Shown: one piece after another, positions 56,459-64,000 of the stretch
How the letters are laid out: the number at the start of each line of letters is the position of its first letter
Numbering within the stretch: the stretch's first letter is position 1
Assembly: GCA_033807695.1 (NCBI GenBank)
Contig: CM066300.1
Location: forward strand, 3,844,001-3,908,000
Reading direction: 5' to 3'
DNA length: 64,000 bases
DNA from: Daedaleopsis sinensis
Lineage: Eukaryota > Basidiomycota > Agaricomycetes > Polyporales > Polyporaceae
Position numbers and translations under genes: made by a program
The notes under the pieces: model-generated
What the model was told of the DNA's origin: nothing
What the model saw: only the letters and a program-made list of their open reading frames with translations
Databases searched by the model: none

Positions 56459-59400
56459 ATGATTTTCGACGGCTTGAAGGACGTTGTGGTCAGTGCACTT
56501 GACCGCTTACTACACGCGATCTTTGCTTATGCCACGACTGATCACATATTCTCGATAGACTCTCTCTGATGTCGATTACTTGGCTGCACGTCCCGTGCCC
56601 ACCGCCCCGGACGGTCGTTATGACGCTGAAGTCAAGCCGATCTCCTCTGGTGGTACATACACCAGCGACCCACACTCCGACCTTTACAAGATGACGGATA
56701 ATGTCGGCAAGAGCCTCAAGACCACGCTCCAGCTGCTCAAGGACGACTTCAATGTTACTGTGAGTAGTTTATTGCATGCCTCGCCGAACTTCTTGATGAC
56801 ATTATACAATCTCTAAGACTTTTGACGCGCTGTACAATGCTGTCACTAGCAAGGAAGCTCTCGACGACAGGAAAGGCTTGGTAAATACACTATCATTGCC
56901 TTACCGCTGGCGCCAACGAGATTGATGTGGTTTTATAGTTCACGAAGATCCTTTCTCTCTTGTGCAGGTTGCCCGAGGGCTCGAAGGAATCTAAAGCCCT
57001 TAACGATATAGTTATTACCCTGCTTTACAACACCCTTCCCCACCCGCCTGTTACCTACATCGGGACGACCTTTCCAGCTGATGCTCAGCCAAGTCCTTCG
57101 GTCCCAGCACCTTCAGTACAAGGTGGTGCGGCGGCTGGCCCACGTCTTCCCAGTACCTTCAGGACCGCTGACGGTAGCGGCAACAACGTGAACATGCCAA
57201 ACCTGGGCAAAGCCCGGACGCCGTATGCCAGGAGCGTTCAAAACAAGTACCCTCTCGCACCTAACGCCCTGCCTGATCCCGGCGAGGTGTTCGACACCCT
57301 TCTCAAGGCTCGGGATGTAAGTTCTTACCGCTTTGCGGGCACCATTCGTGACTCATTCGTTCCTTGTTCTAGTTCCAAGCCCATCCCGGACGTAACTCTT
57401 CTCTGACCTTCGCCTATGCCTCCCTGGTCACGCACCAACTCTTCCGCACCGATCCTCGCGATCAAACTATGAACAACACGTCATCGTATCTCGATCTATC
57501 TATCCTTTACGGGTCGAGCCAAGCCGAGCAGGACGCTGTCCGCGACAAGGAGTCCGGCCGCGGTCTCCTCTACCCCGATGCTTTCTCTGAGGACAGGTTG
57601 ATCTTTGTGCCCCCTGCCGCGACTGCCTTGCTCGTCCTCTTTAGCAGGAACCACAACGTGAGTGCTGCGCATAGTTCATTAGACCGTATCCAAGAATGTG
57701 GCTGATTTACTCCCACCAGTACATTGCGGACATGCTGCTCAAGATCAATGAGCGAGGGAAGTGGACCAACCCGCCGCCCTCGGACGCTGCTGCGCGTGAG
57801 CGTCAAGATGAAGAGATCTTCCAAACCGCACGTCTTGTCAAGTACGCTCCCATTGAACCTGCTATTCTTGACATTTTTATCTCATGCTATGTTCAGCTGT
57901 GGTAACTTCATGGCCATGATATTCGGTGATTATGTGGCAGGTTTCCTCGGATTGGGCCGTGACGGTAGCTCTTGGAGCATGAACCCCTTTGACGTGAGTA
58001 TTATGCACATGCTGCCCAAACGACATGCTCTGATGTTGTCGCATACATGTAGCCGATCAAGACTCCTCAGGGCGACATCGTCGGCCGCGGAGAGGGCAAT
58101 CAGTGCTCAGTTGAGTTCAACGTGCTATACCGCGTACGCCAGTCCTCCCGTATCGTCCAATCACAGATACTCATATGAGTTACAGTGGCATGCGACAACC
58201 GCGATGAAGGACATCGATTGGACCGAGGATATTTTTGACAAGGCGTTCCAGGGCAAGCCTCTTGACCAGCTCACCTTGGCCGACTTCGGCAAAGGTGTTG
58301 TGACGGCGTGGAAGATCGTCGACCCCAACCCGCGCACGCGCACCTTCGCCGGACTCGAGCGCGGCCCCGACGGCCGATTCTCGGACGACGCCCTCGCGGG
58401 CATCCTCCAGGACGCGACCGAGAAGGTCGCCGGCGCATACCGCGCTAGGGGGTCGCCGGCGGCGCTGCGCATCGTCGAGATCATGGGCATGATGCAGGCG
58501 CGCGAATGGGGCGTCTGCACGATGAACGAGTTCCGCGAGTGGCTCGGGCTGAAGAAGTTCGACAGCTTCGAGGAGTGGAACCCGGAGCCTGAGATTGCGG
58601 TGAGCCCCCTGTCGTCTTCGTGCTCCTCCCGAACGAGCGCGTGCGCATGTGCGGTGCTGATGCGAATTGTGGCGGCATAGGAAACCGCGCGCAGGTTGTA
58701 CGGCCACATCGACAACCTCGAGCTGTACCCCGGTCTGCAGGCGGAGGTGAGTAGCTTCATGTGTATGATGCGCGCGCATGGCATGTGATCTCAATGGTTT
58801 TTTTGTGTTCAGGAAATCATGCCTCTTGGCCCTGCGTCTGGTATTTGCTGCGGTTACACGATGACACGCGCCATCCTGGGCGATGCCATCGCCCTCGTCC
58901 GTGGTAAGTGTCGCTCCATGCGCCGCTGTCGACTGTGTGTCTATTTGCATGATTTGCTGATCCGTTGATTTTTCAGGGGACCGGTTCTACACCACAGACT
59001 ACACGCGTATGTGGTTCATTTGTTCAGATGTTTTGATCATCACCCCGGGCGGTGTACTGACTTCATGACTGTTTTTGTTCTATTCTCTCCTTGTGCTGCG
59101 CTCGTGTGGTACAACCCGTCAACCTTAACCTGCCATCGCTCGACATCGCGCTCGTCTCGCGCTACAACAGCTGCCAACCTGACCGCGTGGGGCTTCCAGG
59201 ACTGCGCGCGCGACCCTAACAACGGCGCGTTCGGAGCAGCTATCCCCCGGTTGCTCTTCCGTCATCTCCCAAGACACTACCCTGCTGTACGTGTTTCCCG
59301 TCCCCATCCGTATGTCAAGGAGGAACGTCGCGCTGACGACACTGCGTGTGGTCCAGGACAACGTGTATGGCTTGTTCCCCTTCTTCACTCCGGAGGTCAC

Positions 59401-61333
59401 GCAGTACAATTTGGGCAAGCTGGGCATCGCCAACTCGTACAAGCTCTCGCGCCCTGTGATCAAGCCCGTCGAGAAAGTCGTCGACACCCTTGCGGAGATC
59501 GGCAAAATCCTCAACGACAGCGCGAACTACAAGACGGTCGAGAGCGAGGTGTTTGCGGAGACTGCGAGCGAGTTCTCTGTCGTCGCAAATGTGTATGTGT
59601 TTAGCGCTGTCGTGTCCCTTTGCGCTGAGCTAACGCTGGGCTGTGGCGACCAGAACTGCGCAGCGCAAGTCCGCTCTCGCGCAGTCGCTGTTCCCGACGA
59701 AGGATGCGATCACGAAGCACAGGGACTTCATTCGCTCCACGGCTCAGCAGCTCATCAAGGACAACACGTTCAAGCTGGATGGTCTCGCTGGCCAGAGGAT
59801 CGATGTCGTGGGCAACGTCATCAACCTCATTCCTGTCTACTGGGTGTCGGAGTTCATCGTGAGTGCGCTGTGGTAAATCAACTGGCCGCGTCGCTCAAGA
59901 GTTTCGTTGTACAGCTCGGTATTCCGCTCAAGACGATTCACACCCCGAACGGCCTCCTCACGCCGCAGGAAGTGAACGACATGCTGCGACTTGTTTTCAA
60001 GTACGTCTTCGGGCGTGTGTAGTTTGTGGCTGCCTCATCTAATCTCACCATCTATCCTTAGCGCCGTCTACCTCAACTCGCAACCAGAGAACAACTGGTC
60101 GATCAGCAAGCGGGCTTCGTACTTCGCTCAGGTCTTCACTCAGTTCATCGAGAAGGCCCTCAACGATGCCGCCCCTGGTCTTATCGTGCGTACGGACCCT
60201 GCATGCACAGTGAATGTTGCTCACCTGCTTTCGCTTAGAACAAACTTACGCATGCGCTCTCTTTCACGCACGAGCCCGCGCACGAGTTCCTGGCCAAGTT
60301 CTCTACGTCAAAGGCTCCGCACAAGGAAATCGTCGCCGACATCCTCGGCTTCGCGGTGTCAACCTCCGTCAGCCTTGCGAAGAGTACGTACTGCCGCCTT
60401 CGCCTCCATCGACCTGTCCATCTGACACTCATCCCGCCGCAGCCGTGGCGCAAGTGGTGGACTTCTACCTCGCAGACGAGCGCGCGACGGAGCGTGCAAA
60501 CGTCACCAGACTCGCGGCTACGAAAGACCAAGCAAGCCTCGACCTGCTGCGTGGATACGTTCGGGAAGCTCAACGTAAGTCCCCCAGCTTCTTCCTCCAC
60601 CCTCGCCGGGTGCTGACCGTTTTCGTTCGTCGTGCTCTATAGGCCTGACTCCGCAGGTACGCATCGGGACCGAAGCCGAAGGAGATTGGGAAAACTAACG
60701 TTTACTTTCGCTCGTAGTTCGCCTCAATCCTGCGCGAGGAGGCCCAGGCGCCTTCCCCTTCCCAGGGGAAGCAGACGTACGTCCTCAACCTGAAGAAGGC
60801 CCTCGTAAACGTGAGACACTCTTCTTCATCCATTCACGGAGCCAAAATGGCTGTTCGGGTTTGAATTCGCGCACCGGGCATTTACTGATCGCTCCCTGCT
60901 TCTCCTCTATAGCCGACCGACTTCCCCGAGCCGCTTAGTGTCAACCCGCGCCGCCCAGCAAGCGCGTACACGGTGATGCAGGACGCGTGCTTCTACAAGC
61001 CGTTGGGCTCCGGCCCCGCCGAGGACGTGAGTGTACACTGCGATCCTAGCCCCCCTTTATCGGCGCATGCGCTAACGTGTATCTGCAGCTCGTCGTCGAG
61101 ATGGTCAAGGCCGTCTTCCAGCTGCCGCAGCTGAGGAGGGTGCCCGGGAGCACTGGACAGATCGGGCATGTGTCCGTTCTGAACTGGGGGGTCGAGCAGG
61201 ACGAGTATGTCAACAACACCGGTCTCCCGAGCTACTGGCCCACCGCGATGCTGGTGACGGTGAGTTGCACAATTTGACTTGCTCATCATAACATTTAGCT
61301 CAACTGTCGGTTGCCCTGCAGTACGGTGCTTGA
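56459..61333 (+). CDS. ppo: Ppo-type fatty acid oxygenase (heme dioxygenase-P450 fusion)
   Basis: A linoleate dioxygenase/diol-synthase-type enzyme making oxylipins. Twenty-four exons give 1101 residues (Aspergillus PpoA 1081): 56459-56488, 56559-56759, 56818-56880, 56939-57316, 57373-57657, 57720-57841, 57897-57993, 58053-58133, 58186-58599, 58681-58746, 58813-58903, 58977-59006, 59171-59286, 59357-59592, 59654-59858, 59915-60000, 60062-60185, 60239-60383, 60443-60574, 60643-60656, 60718-60810, 60913-61026, 61089-61259, 61322-61333. The animal-peroxidase-like half shows the distal-His region ASLVTHQLFRTD, NHNYIADML, and the Tyr/proximal-His pair LYRWHATTAM (split by intron 8). The C-terminal P450-like half reaches MVKAVFQLPQLRRVPG, but its cysteine loop reads DACFYKPLG rather than HxCLG. 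The last exon is four codons including the stop. Confidence 0.93.
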
Positions 61334-61877
61334 GGCGTCTTTCGGAAAGGCGAACGGATATAGCAGTATACGATTTTCCCCTTGGCCGTCCTATCTCATA
61401 CAAGTGTACTACTGCTGGCGCTAAGTGCCCTTGTGACCGTGCTCTTCGCTTGTATAAGAAATGTAGTCCATTCATGTACTTACCAACGACCCCTATGATT
61501 TGCAATGCTTATGCTTTTCATCCAACCCCTGGCATGTTCAAGCCAATGCGCCGTCTTTCCTCTTGGCTTGAACATGGAAAGGTTTTGGCCCCTAGGGTCA
61601 CCAGCTGTTACTAATACTAGCGCAATAAGACGGCGTCTAGAGCGAGGCCGATCTTGCCGGATGCCGAGAAGAACGCGTCAGTGCCCGCCCGAGTCAGCGT
61701 GTTGGCTCCGAGGATCGGCACCACCGGGCGGTGCCGCTCGGCGACCGTTTAACTATTACTTATCCAATTATCGCTCGGTTATAAGTTTCCCTCGCACATT
61801 TGAAGCGTGCTCTGTTCGTTCTGAACTCACCGTTATATCAGGTCAAGCCACACAGTATATCAAACAGAGCACAAAAC
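61334..61877. other. Intergenic before the transcription factor
   Basis: It holds the 3' region of the oxygenase gene and the upstream region of the Zn2Cys6 gene. A GC-rich palindromic stretch (ACCACCGGGCGGTGCC) lies at about 61720. No gene is supported. Confidence 0.4.
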
Positions 61878-64000
61878 ATGGCACCCGTGAGGACGACCGA
61901 CAAGCCTGAGACCCAGGCAGATGCGAACAGTGCAGAGCAAAAACAGAGGCGCAAGCCCGGAAGAGTGGCTGTCTCATGTGCAGAATGCCGCAGGTATGTA
62001 GGGTGCAGGATAATGCCCGACCGGGCAACGTCCTCCTCCGAATGGTCACTGACGCATCTATCTGCTGGCAGGCTGAAGTTGCGGTGCGACCGCCAGGTGT
62101 GCTCGGAGTTCAGAGTGGCACCACGCTTAGAATACTGAACCGCTTACAGGTTCCGTGCGAGTCGTGCACCAAACGAGGTTGCGCTGCACTCTGCCCAGAT
62201 GGTATGTGCACTGAGACATTGAAAGGTCCTAAGCTGACTGTAGCTATGACCTTGAGGCTCGTTGCCTACGACAAAGGGGCCAAAGTACGTCCCACAGGTC
62301 AGGGGGTTCCTTGTCGTCGCTAATCGTGTCATAGACTCAAGGCAGCGGCAGAAGTCGAGGAGTTGAAAGATAAAATTGCTCAACTTGAGTCGGCTCTGCG
62401 GGCCATGCAGGCAACAGTTTCGGACGAGCCACACCCATTGTTGGAGGAGAACCCTGCGCAGCAGACATCGGCGACGACACCGACGAACCATGAATCACCA
62501 TCTTCTGGGGCCACCGTGCCCTCCAACAGCAGTGCTGGCTCACAGTCTCCTGAAGCAGACTCCGTCACTCAAGCAGAGGAACAGGATGTCCTCGATACTT
62601 TCGGTACGTACAGCTGACGGTGGTTGTCAACGTGCCTAGTTACTAACGAACGTGCCCATTAGGAACACTAACGCTTGGTAACCGCGGAGAAGCTCGATAT
62701 TTCGGGCAGACCTCTCGAACGGAGGTGCGCACACAATCACCCTCTCATCCTACTTATGATCCTTATCTTGATGCCCGATAGTATCTGATCCACGTAGGTG
62801 GTCAACAGTGATCCAAAAGATCCCGCATTGACAATGATGTAGGCGCCGGAGCGGCTCACTCCTTTTGTTGATAACCTCAAGTTGCCCCGACTTTCGCAAA
62901 ATACGATCCAAGAGGCATGCAAAGAGTTGGATATTTTCTGTACCAATGACACCATCGCAGATGAGGTCTTATCGTGCATCCCTGCTATAGAAGAGGCACT
63001 ACGATTGGTTGAGATATATTTCGAATGTTCGAAATTCATGTAAGGACCCACAGCTTGTGCGACATGATCGTAACTTATCGTCAATTTCTAGCTGGTATCC
63101 TCTTTCCAGGGAGTATGTATACACAGAGATTGTTCAAGCTATATACCAGCAGCCAGTGTAAGTGCATCAACGCGCCGCACCGTCCAGATACATCGGGATA
63201 GCTGAGATGAGCCATTCCTGCAGCGACGAGTACTGCCACGTCACTCGTAAACACTCACTTTCACTGCTGTTCATGATTTTTGCGCTAGCGACGCTCTTCA
63301 ACCTGAACATGCCCCCATATGCGGCTGAAGCTCAAGAGTACTACTTGCTCGCACGGATCGCACTCCGATGGGCCCCGCCTACATATGATACTACGTTGGC
63401 GTCGATTCAAACTATTGTACGCTTCTACTTACACTGGGGATGCAGCTCAGCATAGCTGATCATATCCACAACAGCTCTATATGGGGACTTATCTTGAGAT
63501 GGCCGACTGCGAGCCTGCACATACAGGTTCGCATAAGTCTTGGATGACTGTCCGCAATGCCGTAGGGCTTGGATTCTCCGTGAGTTTACTTCAAATCGAC
63601 CTAAGCAATTGCCTAACGTACCCTTGCCACCGTCACAGATTGGCATTCGTAAGCACCATTCATTCATTCGCATTGAGAAAGACTCAACTGCCGGTAGATG
63701 TATCGGGCTGTAAGTGGCAGCTCGACCATGCTGCTTCAGCCAAGCGCGCGAAGGTTTTCTGGCAATTGTTCACCCAAGACACATGGCTGGTACGTACAAA
63801 GCACACAAGTGGATGATTCAGTTGCTCATGTTCTCCACCACAGAGCTTCGGGTTTGGCCGACCGCCCAGTATCAACCTTGCTTATGTCGATTGCGTTATT
63901 CCCAAAGCAGAAGCTATATCTACAGCCGGCGGGTCGAGTTGGTCCACAGACTGTAGGTGGCTTCAACGTCCTAGCTGCTGTATCAGATATTGATTTATCT
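61878..64000 (+). CDS. Zn2Cys6 fungal transcription factor (3' end outside window)
   Basis: A nuclear binuclear-cluster regulator. Exons: 61878-61993, 62072-62096, 62150-62201, 62257-62284, 62335-62603, 62663-62724, 62782-62793, 62843-63039, 63092-63157, 63224-63416, 63475-63579, 63639-63648, 63698-63789, 63844-63952, continuing past the window. The zinc cluster is spelled across three exons: CAECRR, LKLRCDRQ, VPCESCTKRGCAALC (CX2CX6CX5CX2CX8C). A linker CPDGSLPTTKGPK leads to a coiled coil (AAAEVEELKDKIAQLESALR). The middle-homology region (fungal-specific TF domain) contains APERLTPFVDNLKLP, LLFMIFALATLFNLNMPPY, KRAKVFWQLFTQDTW and SFGFGRPPSINLAYVD. Several exons are tiny (25, 28, 12 and 10 nt). 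The target genes are unknown; the adjacent Ppo gene is a possible but unproven target. Confidence 0.9.

Noticed and set aside
60239..61333. Separate P450 gene
   Set aside because: Frame and exon phases continue without a break from the dioxygenase half, as in Ppo fusion proteins.

Overview
The window is nuclear DNA of a filamentous fungus, most likely a mushroom-forming basidiomycete (Agaricomycetes). The genes carry many short introns (about 50-65 bp) with GT-AG ends, coding third positions are GC-rich, and several families are typical of Agaricomycetes: a tiny ATG-only-exon membrane peptide, a TADDA-type chitin deacetylase with a GPI tail, a Ppo fatty-acid oxygenase and multi-copy DUF2235 hydrolases. 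Gene models below were spliced by eye from reading-frame continuity, splice sites and family motifs; every coding model closes in frame.

Left part (1-32 kb) is mostly housekeeping: a GNAT-like N-terminus, an amidase-signature enzyme, a TXNDC17-like thioredoxin, a Ser/Thr-repeat secreted protein, the mitochondrial Asp/Glu carrier AGC1 (20 exons), the tRNA m1G37 methyltransferase TRM5, a small hydrophilic CsbD-like protein, a TatD-family hydrolase, the Golgi SNARE GOS1, a small hydrophobic peptide gene, a PPxY-bearing single-pass membrane protein, the ribosome-assembly GTPase NOG2, an uncharacterised 176-residue protein and an HSL-type alpha/beta hydrolase. The 5.2-9.7 kb stretch and 31.6-32.5 kb hold coding-like but unresolved frames.

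Right part (33-56 kb) is accessory: a large imperfect inverted repeat (33.5-35.4 kb), a GPI-anchored chitin deacetylase, then four DUF2235 (Tle1-like) alpha/beta hydrolase paralogues, all on the minus strand (38.4-54.6 kb). Between copies 2 and 3 lie two nearly identical LTR-like direct repeats, a 146-bp element with perfect terminal inverted repeats, and a secreted eight-cysteine GPI protein. The far right has a 24-exon Ppo-type oxygenase and the 5' part of a Zn2Cys6 transcription factor.

The most notable observations are the DUF2235 array with matching intron positions and divergent insertions, two adjacent 5-nt exons plus a 9-nt exon in AGC1, duplicated exon modules in the Ser/Thr-repeat protein, and the repeat architecture around DUF2235 copy 2.
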